Source: Paracoccaceae bacterium
GTDB lineage: Bacteria > Pseudomonadota > Alphaproteobacteria > Rhodobacterales > Rhodobacteraceae
Direction of reading: 5' to 3'
Length of the DNA stretch: 33,553 nucleotides
Assembly (NCBI GenBank): GCA_016124615.1
Contig: WGNF01000010.1
Span: 1 to 33,553 of the forward strand
Position numbers and translations under genes: made by a program. Each line of letters starts with the position of its first letter. The stretch's first letter is position 1. Below are positions 1 through 9,166 of the stretch, one piece after another. The notes under the pieces were generated by a model, which had not been told where the DNA came from, searched no databases, and worked only from the letters and a program-made list of their open reading frames with translations.

Positions 1-2
1 AC

Positions 3-143
3 AATCCCCAAACCGGCACCGACCAGACCTACACCTTCTCCCTCGCCGCAACCCAACACCCCAAACCCAACCAGATCCCACAAACAACCGAACTCGCCAA
101 AGGCGATGTCATCGTCATCCCAACTCGACACCTGTTTGAATGA
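3..143 (+). CDS. C-terminal end of a polysaccharide export protein (partial)
   Basis: Only the last 46 codons are present; the 5' part lies before the window. The reading frame opens at base 3 and ends at TGA 141-143. The tail contains GDVIVIP, which resembles the closing beta-strand segment of Wza-type polysaccharide biosynthesis/export proteins, where a GDVVVVP-like stretch ends the last soluble domain. Such proteins carry exopolysaccharide through the periplasm and outer membrane. The context fits: an outer-membrane barrel and an exosortase follow on the same strand. The segment is unusually rich in A and C, with many CCC, ACC and CAA codons, compared with the GC-rich genes after it. The family assignment is tentative because so little is visible. 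Confidence 0.5.
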   Translation, partial: NPQTGTDQTYTFSLAATQHPKPNQIPQTTELAKGDVIVIPTRHLFE

Positions 144-151
144 GGCCCCGC

Positions 152-1558
152 ATGACCCCCCGCCGCACCCGCAAGAAGGCCGTTTTGGCCGTGGCGGCCA
201 GCCTCGCCTCGGGCCTTGCCTATGCGCAGGTTGCCAGTGTGCCGACGACGACCGACCCCGGCACCACGCTGACCTTCGGCGTGCTGTCCACGCTGCGCAG
301 CGACAGCAACCTTGACATGACGCCGACCTCGCCCGGCACGGCGACGCTGTTCGACACGGCGTTGAACCTCGGGCTGCATTCCCACACCCGGCTTTCGTCG
401 TTCGACCTGACGCTGGGGGGCGTGCTGCGCGCCGCGCATCTGCCCGGCGGCGGCAGCGATACCCGCTTCGACGGCCAGTCGCTGCGTCTGGGCTTCAGCC
501 ATGCAAGTTCGGCCGCGAAGCTGACGATGGCGGCCAGCTATGACGCGGCCAGCCTGCTTTATCTTGATCCGCTGACCGCCACGCAGCAGGGCAGCGTCGA
601 TCTTGCGCCAAGCGGGGGCACCCGGCGGCTTTATGCGGCCTCGATCGGGCTGGAGACCGGGATCGACCGGCCGCTGGGGTTCCTGTTCTCGGCGCAGACC
701 TCGGCGCGGCGCTACAGCGGCGCCTCGGCGGCCTATTACGACAGCACCAACACGCAGCTGTCGATGGGTGCGCGGATCGCGTTTTCCGACACGACCACGG
801 GCAAGATCGTGCTGACCGGCTCTGACTTCTCGGCCAAGGACGCGGCCCGCACGCGGTACCGGGCGCGCGGGCTGGACTTTACCCTTGGCCACGATTTCGA
901 CGCCCGCACCCATCTGGATGCGACGCTGGGCACCTCGCGCAGCCAGACGGTCACGACCGGCGGCGACGCCAGCCGGACCGAGCCGACGCTGGGCCTTGTG
1001 CTGACCCGCACGCTGGACAACAGCACCGCGACCTTCTCGGTGCAGCGCAGCCTGTCGCCGGGGGGCGCCCGCACCACGCTGACCGGCGGGCAGGCGATCG
1101 ACATGACCACCGGCAAGTTCAGCTACAGCCTTGGCGCGACGCGCGGCGATAGCGGCGACGTCGAGGCGATCGCCACGCTGGGCTACATGCAGACCCTGCC
1201 GACCGGCCAGATCACCGCCAACCTGTCGCGTCAGGTTGTCAGTCCGCTGGCCTTTACCGGGCTGGATGCCGGCGACGAGCTGGTGACGCGGGTCAATGTC
1301 AGCTACCGCTACAACGTCAATCAACTGTCCGGCGTGCGCTTTGGCATCGACTATGCGCGGGTGGACCCGGTGGCGGGCAACGGCGTCGTGCCGCGTCGCG
1401 GCAGCGGATTCTCGGCGGCCTATGAACACGCGCTGACGCAGGACTGGATGCTGACCGCCGGCTATCGCTACCGGAACCGGACGGATCCGGTCAACGGCAC
1501 GGCCTCGGGCAACTCTGTCTTCTTCTCGATCGGGCGCAATTTCACGGTGCGGCCATGA
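152..1558 (+). CDS. outer-membrane beta-barrel protein of the exosortase/EPS locus
   Basis: The product is 468 residues from ATG 152. That start has TGAGG six bases upstream; an in-frame ATG at 140 overlaps the preceding stop but has no ribosome site. The N-terminus (RRTRKK, an Ala/Leu-rich core, then LAYA before AQ) is a Sec signal peptide. The mature part is a run of short amphipathic strands alternating with Gly/Asp/Thr-rich turns, and it ends in strand-like [12 protein letters not shown], as expected for a barrel of many strands. Similar barrels sit in exopolysaccharide/exosortase loci and probably form an export channel or anchor in the outer membrane. The stop lies 13 bases before the exosortase start, so the two are probably co-transcribed. 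The exact role is unknown. Confidence 0.75.
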   Translation: MTPRRTRKKAVLAVAASLASGLAYAQVASVPTTTDPGTTLTFGVLSTLRSDSNLDMTPTSPGTATLFDTALNLGLHSHTRLSSFDLTLGGVLRAAHLPGGGSDTRFDGQSLRLGFSHASSAAKLTMAASYDAASLLYLDPLTATQQGSVDLAPSGGTRRLYAASIGLETGIDRPLGFLFSAQTSARRYSGASAAYYDSTNTQLSMGARIAFSDTTTGKIVLTGSDFSAKDAARTRYRARGLDFTLGHDFDARTHLDATLGTSRSQTVTTGGDASRTEPTLGLVLTRTLDNSTATFSVQRSLSPGGARTTLTGGQAIDMTTGKFSYSLGATRGDSGDVEAIATLGYMQTLPTGQITANLSRQVVSPLAFTGLDAGDELVTRVNVSYRYNVNQLSGVRFGIDYARVDPVAGNGVVPRRGSGFSAAYEHALTQDWMLTAGYRYRNRTDPVNGTASGNSVFFSIGRNFTVRP

Positions 1559-1571
1559 GCGGGGGCGGCAG

Positions 1572-3161
1572 ATGAGCGACATCGCCACCCCCGGCGCGCG
1601 CAGCATTCCGCTGCGGCCAGCGGGCCTTGGGTGGTTCCTGCTGCTGGTCGCGGGGTCGGTGCCGCTGTTCCTGCTTGGGCTGATGTCACTGGGTCAGGCC
1701 TGGATCACGCCGGAATACAGTTACGGCCCGCTGATCCCGGTGATCTCGCTCTACCTGTTCCTGCGCGAGTTGCGGCGAATGCCGCTGCCCGCCGCGGATG
1801 TGGCCGATCGGGGCCGCGGCCTTGCGGTGCTGGGGCTCGCGCTGGTCGGCGCGGTGCTGGGCAACATGATGCAGGTGCCCGATGTGGTGGCCTATGCGCT
1901 GATCCTGTGGGTCGCGGGGCTGGTGCTGACCGTCTTCGGCTGGGCGCGCGGGACGCGCCACATGCTGCCGGTGTTGCACCTGATCTTCATGCTGCCGCTG
2001 CCGCAGTTCCTCTATTGGAAGGTCAACATCCTGTTGCAGCATCTGTCGTCGGAAATCGGCGTCTGGGTGCTGGATCAGGCCAATGTGCCGGTGTTTCTGG
2101 AAGGCAACGTGATCGACCTTGGCGTTTACAAGCTGCAGGTGGCCGAGGCCTGTTCGGGGCTGCGCTACCTGTTCCCGATCCTCAGCTTTTCCTACCTCTT
2201 CGCGATCCTCTATCGCGGGCCGCGCTGGCACAAGCTGCTGCTGGTGCTGACCGCCGCGCCGCTGACTGTCGTGATGAACGCGCTGCGCATCGCGATGATC
2301 GGGATGATGGTCGACCGCTATGGCATCGGGCAGGCCGAAGGCGTGCTGCATGCGTTCGAGGGCTGGGTGGTGTTCCTGATCTGCATTGCGCTGCTCTTCG
2401 CGCTGGCGGCCGGGTTGCAGCGCACGACCGCCAACCCGATGCCGCTGGCCGAGGTGATCGACCTCGATACCCGCGGCTTTCTGCCGATCCTGCGGCGGAT
2501 GCGCGGCCTGCGCGTGTCGCCCGCCCTGGTGGCGGCGGCGCTGATGACGATCGGGGTTTCGGCGGGCTGGCTGTCATTTGGCGCCGATCATGCCGCGCCG
2601 CTGTCGCGGGTGGGTTTCGCCGCATTTCCGCGCCAGATCGGCGCCTGGCAAGGCGGCGCGCTGACGCTCGATCCCGATGTGGCGCAGGTTCTTGCGGCAG
2701 ATGACTATGTCGATATCACCTATGCCGCGCCGGGCGAGCGCGATGCGGTGAATTTCTTCGTCGCCTACTACAAGCGTCAGACCGAAGGCGAAGGCATTCA
2801 CTCGCCCGAGGTTTGCCTGCCGGTGGGCGGGTGGGAGATCTTCAGCCTTGCCCGGATGCCGGTCGACATGGCGGGCACCCCTTACGGCCGTTTCACGCTG
2901 AACCGCGCCGTGATCCAGCGCGGCACCACCCGCCAGCTGGTCTACTACTGGTTCGAGCAGCGCGGCCGCCGGATGACGAACGATTTCGCCGTCAAGGCCA
3001 GCGTGGTCTGGGACGGGCTGACCCGCGGGCGCACCGATGGCGCGCTGGTGCGCTACGTCACCCCCATCGACGAGGGCGAAACCGAGGCCGCCGCCGATGC
3101 CCGGTTGCAGCGCCTGATGGCCGCGACGCTGCCCGCCCTGCCGCGTTTCGTGCCATTCTGA
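1572..3161 (+). CDS. xrtD: exosortase fused to EpsI domain (XrtD-like, VPLPA-CTERM sorting)
   Basis: A 529-residue inner-membrane protein with about eight hydrophobic segments in its first 285 residues. The exosortase triad is visible: Cys194 in [10 protein letters not shown], Arg239 in [10 protein letters not shown], and His260 in GVLHAFEGW. Exosortases are transpeptidase-like enzymes that recognise a C-terminal short motif plus membrane helix plus basic tail and process the protein for export. Residues about 315-529 form a separate EpsI-type domain after one more helix, with the signature HSPEVCLP at 410-417 and a preceding [11 protein letters not shown]. In many bacteria EpsI is a separate gene; a single fused chain is what I recall for XrtD, the VPLPA-CTERM-specific type of Rhodobacterales. 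The XrtD subtype is an inference from architecture and likely taxon; no VPLPA-CTERM substrate is encoded in the window. Confidence 0.85.
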   Translation: MSDIATPGARSIPLRPAGLGWFLLLVAGSVPLFLLGLMSLGQAWITPEYSYGPLIPVISLYLFLRELRRMPLPAADVADRGRGLAVLGLALVGAVLGNMMQVPDVVAYALILWVAGLVLTVFGWARGTRHMLPVLHLIFMLPLPQFLYWKVNILLQHLSSEIGVWVLDQANVPVFLEGNVIDLGVYKLQVAEACSGLRYLFPILSFSYLFAILYRGPRWHKLLLVLTAAPLTVVMNALRIAMIGMMVDRYGIGQAEGVLHAFEGWVVFLICIALLFALAAGLQRTTANPMPLAEVIDLDTRGFLPILRRMRGLRVSPALVAAALMTIGVSAGWLSFGADHAAPLSRVGFAAFPRQIGAWQGGALTLDPDVAQVLAADDYVDITYAAPGERDAVNFFVAYYKRQTEGEGIHSPEVCLPVGGWEIFSLARMPVDMAGTPYGRFTLNRAVIQRGTTRQLVYYWFEQRGRRMTNDFAVKASVVWDGLTRGRTDGALVRYVTPIDEGETEAAADARLQRLMAATLPALPRFVPF

Positions 3162-3222
3162 CGGCGCTGCCTTCACGGGGTTTTCGCTTGCACGGCACCG
3201 GCGTCTGGCGCACATCGCGGGC

Positions 3223-3927
3223 ATGAGCGACAGCCGTTCCTTTTTCACCCCGGTCTTCCGCGCCCGCCTGCGCCACTGGTTCGCGCGCAACCCGGTTTCG
3301 GTGGTGATCCTTGTTATCTGCATCGGGATCGAGGCGGTGCTGGAAGGGGCCGATGCCGGGCTTTGGGGCGCGCCGGGCTGGCGCGACGCAGTTTACACCT
3401 ATGGCGCCTTCTGGGGCGGGCTGCTGCGGGGCGAAACGCCGATCTATCCGTTGCAGCCGTTCGTCATGTTCCTCAGCTACGGCCTGCTGCACGGCGGTTT
3501 CTGGCATGTTGCGCTGAACATGCTGACGCTGGTGTCGCTCGGCGCGCCGGTTGCGGCGCGACTGGGCCAGGGGCGGTATCTGCTGCTTTACGTGCTGACC
3601 AACATCGGCGGCGGCGCCGGGTTCGCGATCTTCTCGTTCACGGTCCAGCCGATGCTGGGCGCGTCCGGCGCGCTGTTCGGGCTGGCTGGGGCGATCCTCG
3701 CCTGGGCCTGGGCCGACCGTCGCCGCGCCGGGCAAAGCGTCGGGCAGGCGGCGCGGGCGCTGACCGGGCCGATGGTTTATCTGATCGGCTTCAACGTGGT
3801 GTTCTTCTATGCCACCGGCGGCGCGCTGGCCTGGGGCGCGCATCTTGGCGGCTTTCTGACCGGCTGGGGGCTTGGCCTTGCGCTGGACCCGCCGCGTTAC
3901 CCGCGTTTCGCGAAAACCCGATCATAG
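3223..3927 (+). CDS. rhomboid family intramembrane serine protease
   Basis: A 234-residue polytopic membrane protein with the rhomboid core. The catalytic serine is Ser149 in GASGALFG and the catalytic histidine is His207 in AWGAHLGGFLTGW. The HGGFWHVALNM segment (90-100) supplies the conserved His and Asn that line the active site. Rhomboids cleave transmembrane helices of other membrane proteins within the bilayer. The gene starts 61 bases after the exosortase stop on the same strand, with only a weak ribosome site. Its 3' end overlaps the convergent glycosyltransferase by 31 bases. The substrate is unknown; proximity to a sorting enzyme that acts on C-terminal membrane helices is suggestive only. 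Confidence 0.88.
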   Translation: MSDSRSFFTPVFRARLRHWFARNPVSVVILVICIGIEAVLEGADAGLWGAPGWRDAVYTYGAFWGGLLRGETPIYPLQPFVMFLSYGLLHGGFWHVALNMLTLVSLGAPVAARLGQGRYLLLYVLTNIGGGAGFAIFSFTVQPMLGASGALFGLAGAILAWAWADRRRAGQSVGQAARALTGPMVYLIGFNVVFFYATGGALAWGAHLGGFLTGWGLGLALDPPRYPRFAKTRS

Positions 3928-5105
3928 GCCGCCAGCAGGTTCGACACCGAATGCGCCCATGACAGCGCATCGAACACCCGCGCCCGGCCGATCTTGCCCA
4001 TCGCGTGCCCCTTCGCGGGGTTGTCGATCAGCCAGGCGATCTTGGCCGCGAAATCCGCCGGGTCGTTGGCCTTGGCGTAAAGCGAGGCGTCCCCGGCTGA
4101 GGCGCGGCCCTCGGTCAGATCGAACTGCACCACCGGCTTTTCCAGCGTCATGTATTCCATGACCTTGTTCATCGTGGAAATGTCGTTCATCGCGTTCTTC
4201 GGGTCCGGGCTGACGCCGATGTCGCAGCTGTTCAGCGCGCGCAAAAGGTCTTCGCCGTAAAGCGGCCCGGTGAAGGTGAAATGCTGGGCCAGCCCGCGTG
4301 CCTCGACATCCCGCTGAACCTCGGGCAGGTGCGGGCCAAAGCCGACGATGACCGCATGCAGGTCACTGTGGCCGAGCTTTCGCACCAGAATGTCGATGGC
4401 TTCCACCAAGAGGTCCATGCCTTCCTGCTGGCCGATCACGCCGACATAGCCCAGCACGGTCTTCGCGCCCTTCCGCACCGCCGGGTCGGCGGGCCGGATC
4501 TCGAACTTCTCGACCTTGGGCGCCGAGCGGACGACGAACACGTCTTCGGGCGCCATCCGCCCGCGGTCGATCGCCACCCAGCGGAAGCTTTCGTTGGTGG
4601 CGATGGAAACGCTGGCGGCGCGAAAGCTCAGCCGCTCCCACCACAGCATGACGCGGTAAAGCAGGCCGCGCCGGGCGAATTTCGCCTCGAACAGTTCCGG
4701 GCTGACATCGTGATGGTCAAAGAGATAGCGCACCCCGAACGGGCGATAGAGCGCGGCGACCAGAAACAGCAGGTCGGGCGGGTTGCAGCCCTGCACGACA
4801 TCGAAGCCATGATCGCGCCAGACATAACGGGCCAGCCGCGCCATGTGCCAGAGCGCGTGCAGATATTCGCGCGCGTAGGCGACGGCGCCGGAATGCGCCT
4901 CGACCGGTTCCGGGTAGCGATAGATGTTGACGCCCTCGATCTGTTCGCGGGCCTGATCCCAGCCGCGCCCCATCGGGCTGATCACGCTGACGACATAGCC
5001 CTGCGCGACCAGCGTCGTCGCCTCCAGCCAGACCCGCCGGTCCAGCGGCACGGGCAGGTTTTCCACCAGAATCAGCACGCGGCGGGGAGTGGCGGGGTCG
5101 GTCAC
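3897..5105 (-). CDS. GT4-type glycosyltransferase
   Basis: The product is 402 residues from a GTG at 5105 (VTDPATPRRVLILVENLP). The frame stays open further upstream, but that stretch is Arg/Ala/Pro-rich and looks non-coding, so the shorter start is preferred. It has the two Rossmann domains of GT-B enzymes. The acceptor side carries FDHHDVSPELF (129-139). The donor side opens with GYVGVIGQQEGMDLLVEAI, and the late NKVMEYMTLEKPVVQFD segment includes the nucleotide-sugar-binding Glu317. Retaining GT4 enzymes of this kind add a sugar to a lipid-linked or growing exopolysaccharide at the cytoplasmic face of the membrane. It converges on the rhomboid gene and probably serves the same polysaccharide locus. 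The sugar donor cannot be told. Confidence 0.85.
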   Translation of the reverse strand: MTDPATPRRVLILVENLPVPLDRRVWLEATTLVAQGYVVSVISPMGRGWDQAREQIEGVNIYRYPEPVEAHSGAVAYAREYLHALWHMARLARYVWRDHGFDVVQGCNPPDLLFLVAALYRPFGVRYLFDHHDVSPELFEAKFARRGLLYRVMLWWERLSFRAASVSIATNESFRWVAIDRGRMAPEDVFVVRSAPKVEKFEIRPADPAVRKGAKTVLGYVGVIGQQEGMDLLVEAIDILVRKLGHSDLHAVIVGFGPHLPEVQRDVEARGLAQHFTFTGPLYGEDLLRALNSCDIGVSPDPKNAMNDISTMNKVMEYMTLEKPVVQFDLTEGRASAGDASLYAKANDPADFAAKIAWLIDNPAKGHAMGKIGRARVFDALSWAHSVSNLLAAYDRVFAKRG

Positions 5106-5216
5106 GGTCGGGAACACTCGCGCTGCTCGGTCGGGGCCGTCCGGCCCTCTCGTTTGCGTGAAGAATGGCGGGGGCGCGCCGCGCTGTCCAGCGTTCGCGG
5201 CGCGGGCGGGGCCGCG

Positions 5217-5233
5217 TAAACGCTTTCTTAACC
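5217..5233 (+). promoter_or_regulatory. possible CtrA-binding site
   Basis: TAAA, seven bases, then TTAACC at 5228-5233. The alphaproteobacterial CtrA consensus is TTAA-N7-TTAA, so seven of eight consensus bases match. It sits about 120 bases before the spike base protein gene. It is a single site and could occur by chance. Confidence 0.3.
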
Positions 5234-5254
5234 GCGATCTGCCATCAAAGGGCC

Positions 5255-5341
5255 GAGGACGCACCAATGCGGTGCCTCACCCCCGAGATCGCAGGCCGGT
5301 CGCGGGGTGTCCGTCCGGCCTCGCGATCCTGCCAAGCAGGA
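5255..5341 (+). other. three-hairpin leader of the spike base protein gene
   Basis: Three inverted repeats follow one another before ATG 5350. GCACC at 5261 pairs with GGTGC at 5271, extended by GAG/CTC. GATCGC-AGGCCGG at 5287-5299 pairs with CCGGCCT-C-GCGATC at 5315-5328, giving a 13-bp stem with one bulged C and a 15-base loop. TCCTGC-CAA-GCAGGA at 5327-5341 overlaps the start of the ribosome site (AGGAGAG). The second and third stems share bases 5327-5328 and could compete at their edges. The third could hide the ribosome site. Whether the region is transcribed as a leader is inferred. Confidence 0.5.
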
Positions 5342-5349
5342 GAGTGCAG

Positions 5350-5610
5350 ATGGACAGCTTCAAAGAATTCCCCACCACCCCGGTCTCGCCGATCCGTGAC
5401 GCGGCCGCCGTCACCCCAAGCGACAGCGTCGCGCTGCCCAGCGTCACCCGCGCGATCTACATCGGCCAACCGGGTGATGTCGCGGTCAGCATGGCCGGTG
5501 GGCAGGACGTCACGTTCCAGTCGGTTCCGGCGGGCACGATGCTGCCGATCCGGGTTGGCGCGGTAAAGGCCACCGGCACCAGCGCGGCGGGCATCCTCGC
5601 CCTCTGGTGA
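5350..5610 (+). CDS. small head-spike base protein homologue (RcGTA Rcc01079/GhsA-like)
   Basis: The product is 86 residues, with ribosome site AGGAGAG seven bases before ATG. The sequence has the layout I associate with the 'spike base protein, RCAP_Rcc01079 family': VTPSDSVALP near residue 25, then RAIYIGQPGDVAVSMAGG, a short beta segment (VTFQSVPAG), and the ending PIRVGAVKATGTSAAGILALW. In Rhodobacter capsulatus the family member is part of the head spike of the gene transfer agent, the phage-like particle that packages host DNA and binds capsule polysaccharide on recipients. Here it stands alone: no spike shaft, capsid or tail gene is nearby. It ends directly against the stop of parC on the other strand, with no spacer. 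Family recognition is from memory of the motif. Confidence 0.7.
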   Translation: MDSFKEFPTTPVSPIRDAAAVTPSDSVALPSVTRAIYIGQPGDVAVSMAGGQDVTFQSVPAGTMLPIRVGAVKATGTSAAGILALW

Positions 5611-7935
5611 TCAGGTAAAGCGGTTGTCGCGCGGGAAGCCGCGCGGCGCCATCCGCCCCGCCGTGGCCCGCGCCGCCAGCCATTCCGTCAGGTCGGGCTC
5701 GGTCCGCGTGCGCCCGGCGGGGTCTTTCCAGCTCAGCCCCTTGGCCAGCGTGAAGGTGATGGCGTCCGACAACCCGCCATCCTTGTAGCGCTGCAGCCGG
5801 TTGCCCTTGCCGCGTGCCATTTCGGGCAGGTCGGTCAGCGGGAAGACAAGCATCTTGCGATTGTCGCCGACCACCGCAACGTGATCGCCCTGCACGATCC
5901 GGCAGACCCGGGCCCGTACATCGTCGCGCACGTTCAGCACGACCTTGCCCGCCCGCGTCTGCGCCACGACCTCGTCCATCGGAACGACGAACCCGTCGCC
6001 CGCGTCCGAGGCGATCAGCAGCTTCTCGCCCGGTTTGTAGATCAGGATCTCGACGATCTCGGCCTCGTTCGGCAGATCGACCATCAGCCGCAGCGGCTCG
6101 CCCATGCCGCGCCCGCCGGGCAGGTTGGCGCCCATCACGGTGTAGAACCGGCCGTTCGAGCCGAAGATCAGGATCTTGTCGGTCGTCTCGGCGTGGAAGA
6201 CGAAGCGGCCTTCGTCGCCGTCCTTGAACTTCATTTCCGCGTCGAGCGCGCCGTGGCCCTTCAGCGCCCGCACCCAGCCCATTTTGGAGCAGATGACGGT
6301 GATCGGCTCGCGCTCGATCATCGCCTCCAGCGGCACCTCTTCGGCCTCGGCCGCGTCGGCGAAGCTGGTGCGCCGCGCGCCGTTGGGGCTCGCCTTGCCG
6401 AACTGCTTGCCGACCTCGCGCAGCTCCTCGCCGATCCGCTTCCATTGCAGCTTTTCGCTGTCCAGGAGGTCGGCGAGTTCCGCCCGCTCTTTCATCAGCG
6501 CGTCCTGCTCGCGCAGCAGTTCCATCTCTTCCAGCCGCCGCAGGCTGCGCAGCCGCATGTTCAGGATCGCCTCGGCCTGCACCTCGGTCAGCGTCGGCTC
6601 TTCCGCAGCACCCGGCCGGGCCAGCGTCAGCGGCGAGACGTAGTCTTTCTCGTTGGTCGCCCGCGCATGGGGGTGGCCCCAGTCCTCGACCATCAGCGCG
6701 GCCTTGGGGTCGGCGTCGTAGCGGATGATGTCGATCACCCGGTCGAGGTTCAGGAAGGCGGTGATGAAGCCTTCCAGCACTTCCAGCCGGTGGTCGATCT
6801 TCTCAAGCCGGTGCTGCGAACGGCGCTGGAGCACGTCGCGGCGGTGGTCGAGGAAGGCGCGCAAAACCTCCTTGAGGCTGCACACCTTGGGCGTGCGGCC
6901 GTCGATCAGCACGTTCATGTTCAGCGCGAAACGGATTTCCAGATCCGAGTTGCGGTAGAGCATGCCCATCAGCATCTCGGGGTCGACCGTGCGCGCCCGC
7001 GGCTCAAGGATCAGGCGCACGTCGTCGGCGCTTTCGTCGCGCACATCGGCGAGGATCGGCACCTTCTTCAGCTGGATCACCTCGGCCAGCTTCTCGATCA
7101 GCTTCGATTTCTGCACCTGATAGGGAATCTCGGTGACGACGATCTGCCACTGGCCCCGGCCAAGGTCTTCCACCGACCAGCGCGCGCGCAGCCGGAAGCT
7201 GCCGCGCCCGGTGCGGTAGGTTTCCAGAATGCTGTGCTTCGGCTCGACGATCACGCCGCCGGTGGGAAAGTCGGGGCCCGGCACCAGCGCCACCAGCGCC
7301 TCATCCGTCACCTCGGGGGTTTTCACCAGATGCAGGCAGGCGTCGATCAACTCGCCGATATTGTGCGGCGGGATGTTCGTGGCCATGCCCACCGCGATGC
7401 CCGATGACCCGTTGGCCAGCAGGTTCGGAAACGCGGCGGGCATCACCACCGGCTCGGTCAGCGTGCCATCGTAGTTCGGGCGGAAATCGACGGCGTTTTC
7501 GTCCAGCCCGGCCATCAGCGCCTCGGCGGCGGCGGTCAGGCGGGCCTCGGTGTAGCGGCTGGCGGCGGGGTTGTCGCCGTCGATGTTGCCGAAGTTGCCC
7601 TGCCCGTCGACCAGCGGGTAGCGCACGTTGAAATCCTGCGCCAGCCGCGCCATCGCGTCATAGATCGCGGCATCGCCATGCGGGTGATAGTTGCCCATCA
7701 CGTCGCCAGAAATCTTCGCCGACTTGCGGAACCCCCCGGTGGAGGCCAGCCGCAATTCGCGCATCGCGTAAAGGATGCGGCGGTGCACCGGCTTCAGCCC
7801 GTCGCGCACATCGGGCAGCGCGCGGTCCATGATGGTAGACAGCGCATAGGTCAGATAGCGCTCGCCGATCGCGCGGCTGAGGGGCTCCGCAAGGGTCATC
7901 GGCTCGGGTCTGGGCTCGTCGGGCGTCTGGGTCAT
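5611..7935 (-). CDS. parC: DNA topoisomerase IV subunit A
   Basis: A 774-residue type IIA topoisomerase A subunit. ParC with ParE unlinks daughter chromosomes in the cytoplasm by passing one duplex through a break in another. The breakage-reunion domain starts with [31 protein letters not shown]. The catalytic Tyr is Tyr128 in [10 protein letters not shown]. The C-terminal third is a beta-pinwheel of irregular KxxxF/V repeats without a clear GyrA-box, and the length is nearer ParC than GyrA. In the quinolone-determining region, HGDAAIYDA places Ala89 and Asp93 where E. coli ParC has Ser80 and Glu84. The start is ATG 7935; an alternative at EPMTLAEPL is 12 residues inside. It is divergent from the SDR gene across 111 bases. 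Confidence 0.95.
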   Translation of the reverse strand: MTQTPDEPRPEPMTLAEPLSRAIGERYLTYALSTIMDRALPDVRDGLKPVHRRILYAMRELRLASTGGFRKSAKISGDVMGNYHPHGDAAIYDAMARLAQDFNVRYPLVDGQGNFGNIDGDNPAASRYTEARLTAAAEALMAGLDENAVDFRPNYDGTLTEPVVMPAAFPNLLANGSSGIAVGMATNIPPHNIGELIDACLHLVKTPEVTDEALVALVPGPDFPTGGVIVEPKHSILETYRTGRGSFRLRARWSVEDLGRGQWQIVVTEIPYQVQKSKLIEKLAEVIQLKKVPILADVRDESADDVRLILEPRARTVDPEMLMGMLYRNSDLEIRFALNMNVLIDGRTPKVCSLKEVLRAFLDHRRDVLQRRSQHRLEKIDHRLEVLEGFITAFLNLDRVIDIIRYDADPKAALMVEDWGHPHARATNEKDYVSPLTLARPGAAEEPTLTEVQAEAILNMRLRSLRRLEEMELLREQDALMKERAELADLLDSEKLQWKRIGEELREVGKQFGKASPNGARRTSFADAAEAEEVPLEAMIEREPITVICSKMGWVRALKGHGALDAEMKFKDGDEGRFVFHAETTDKILIFGSNGRFYTVMGANLPGGRGMGEPLRLMVDLPNEAEIVEILIYKPGEKLLIASDAGDGFVVPMDEVVAQTRAGKVVLNVRDDVRARVCRIVQGDHVAVVGDNRKMLVFPLTDLPEMARGKGNRLQRYKDGGLSDAITFTLAKGLSWKDPAGRTRTEPDLTEWLAARATAGRMAPRGFPRDNRFT

Positions 7936-8046
7936 GGATGTGGGTGTAAAGCGGGGGGAAAGTCAGCGCAATCCCGGTGCTTGCCGCGATGCGGCGACCC
8001 GGCTAGGGAAGACATAACGGCCACGAATTTTCGGTCTGGGGGCGAC

Positions 8047-8877
8047 ATGGCGCAACGTTCGATCCTGATCACCGGCTGTTCGTCCGGCATCGGCCATGAC
8101 GCGGCACATGGCCTGAAGGCGCGCGGCTGGCGCGTCTTTGCCACCTGTCGGCAGGCGCGCGACTGCGACCGGCTGATCACCGAGGGGCTGGAAAGCTTTC
8201 CGCTGGACCTTGCCGACCCCGAAAGCATCGCCGACGCCGTCGAAGAGGCGCTGGCCCGGACCGGCGGCACGCTGGACGCGCTGTTCAACAACGGCGCCTT
8301 TGCCTGCCCCGGCGCGGTCGAGGATCTGCCACGCGGCGCGCTGGCGGAGGTCTTTGAAACCAACGTCTTCGGCACCCACGATCTGACCCGCCGCGTCATT
8401 CCGGCGATGCGGGCGCAAGGCGGCGGGCGCATCGTCACCTGTTCGTCGGTCCTTGGCCTTGTCGGCGCGCGCTGGCGCGGCGCCTATGTCGCGACCAAGT
8501 TCGCGCTGGAAGGGTTGACCGACGTGCTGCGCATCGAGATGCGCGACACGCCGCTGAAGATCGTGCTGATCGAGCCCGGCCCGATCGGCACCAGGATCCG
8601 GCAGAACTCGATCCCGCATTTCGAGCGTTGGGTGAATTGGGAAGCCTCGCCGCGCGCCGAACAATACCGCGCAAGCTTGCGCACCCGGCTCTATGAAAGC
8701 CGTGGCCCCGACCGGTTCGAGCTGACCCCCGCTGCTGTCACCGCCAAGCTGATCCGCGCGCTGGACGACCCACGCCCCCGCGCGCGCTACTACGTCACCA
8801 CGCCGACCTACCTGATGGGCGCGCTGCGCCGGGTCCTGCCGACGCGCACGCTGGACTGGCTGATCGCCAAGGGCTGA
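8047..8877 (+). CDS. SDR family NAD(P)-dependent oxidoreductase
   Basis: The product is 276 residues from ATG 8047, preceded by GGGGGCG. It is a classical short-chain dehydrogenase: cofactor motif GCSSGIG at 10-16, NNG at 81-83, catalytic Ser134 in TCSSVLG, and the YVATK pair Tyr147/Lys151. PGPIGT after the active site closes the substrate pocket. The C-terminal tail, about 80 residues beyond the core with a hydrophobic YLMGALRRVLP segment, resembles SDRs acting on lipids or retinol-like compounds, but the substrate cannot be assigned. The reading frame runs open for more than 300 bases upstream of the chosen start; that part is antisense to parC and is not counted as protein. Confidence 0.87.
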   Translation: MAQRSILITGCSSGIGHDAAHGLKARGWRVFATCRQARDCDRLITEGLESFPLDLADPESIADAVEEALARTGGTLDALFNNGAFACPGAVEDLPRGALAEVFETNVFGTHDLTRRVIPAMRAQGGGRIVTCSSVLGLVGARWRGAYVATKFALEGLTDVLRIEMRDTPLKIVLIEPGPIGTRIRQNSIPHFERWVNWEASPRAEQYRASLRTRLYESRGPDRFELTPAAVTAKLIRALDDPRPRARYYVTTPTYLMGALRRVLPTRTLDWLIAKG

Positions 8878-8959
8878 CCCGGCGCATCGGTCGCAGCAGT
8901 TTCCGGTTCGCTTTTCGCGCGGTCCAAGCTAGATCAGGGGATCACCGAAGGGACATCAG

Positions 8960-9166
8960 ATGTTTCACGATCCGCTTTTCATTCTTGTCGTGGTTGCCGT
9001 TCTCATCGTGCTGGCGATCCTGATGCTTGGCATCGGCAGCTTCGGCGCAGGCGGCAAGTTCCACGCCAGGAACGCCAACCGGCTGATGCGCTATCGCATC
9101 GCGGCGCAGGCGGTGGCGATCCTGCTGATCCTGATCTACGTCTATTTCCGCCGGGGCTTCCACTGA
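8960..9166 (+). CDS. twin transmembrane helix small protein (HIG1-type)
   Basis: The product is 68 residues with two hydrophobic helices (about residues 7-27 and 45-62) joined by a basic loop, GKFHARNANRLMRYRIAAQA. This matches the HIG1/hypoxia-induced domain family. Mitochondrial relatives attach to cytochrome oxidase complexes; the alphaproteobacterial members are largely uncharacterised. GAAGGGA lies just before the ATG. Its stop overlaps the start of the cobalamin adenosyltransferase by one base, so the two are translationally coupled. Confidence 0.85.
   Translation: MFHDPLFILVVVAVLIVLAILMLGIGSFGAGGKFHARNANRLMRYRIAAQAVAILLILIYVYFRRGFH

Noticed and set aside
29..1606. Long minus-strand open frame opposite the barrel gene
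   Set aside because: Arg/Gly/Gln-rich translation, no domain, and fully antisense to a gene with a signal peptide and barrel pattern; a high-GC shadow.
7678..8046. N-terminal extension of the SDR open frame
   Set aside because: Antisense to the 5' end of parC and His/Arg-rich; ATG 8047 begins directly with the SDR cofactor fold and has a ribosome site.
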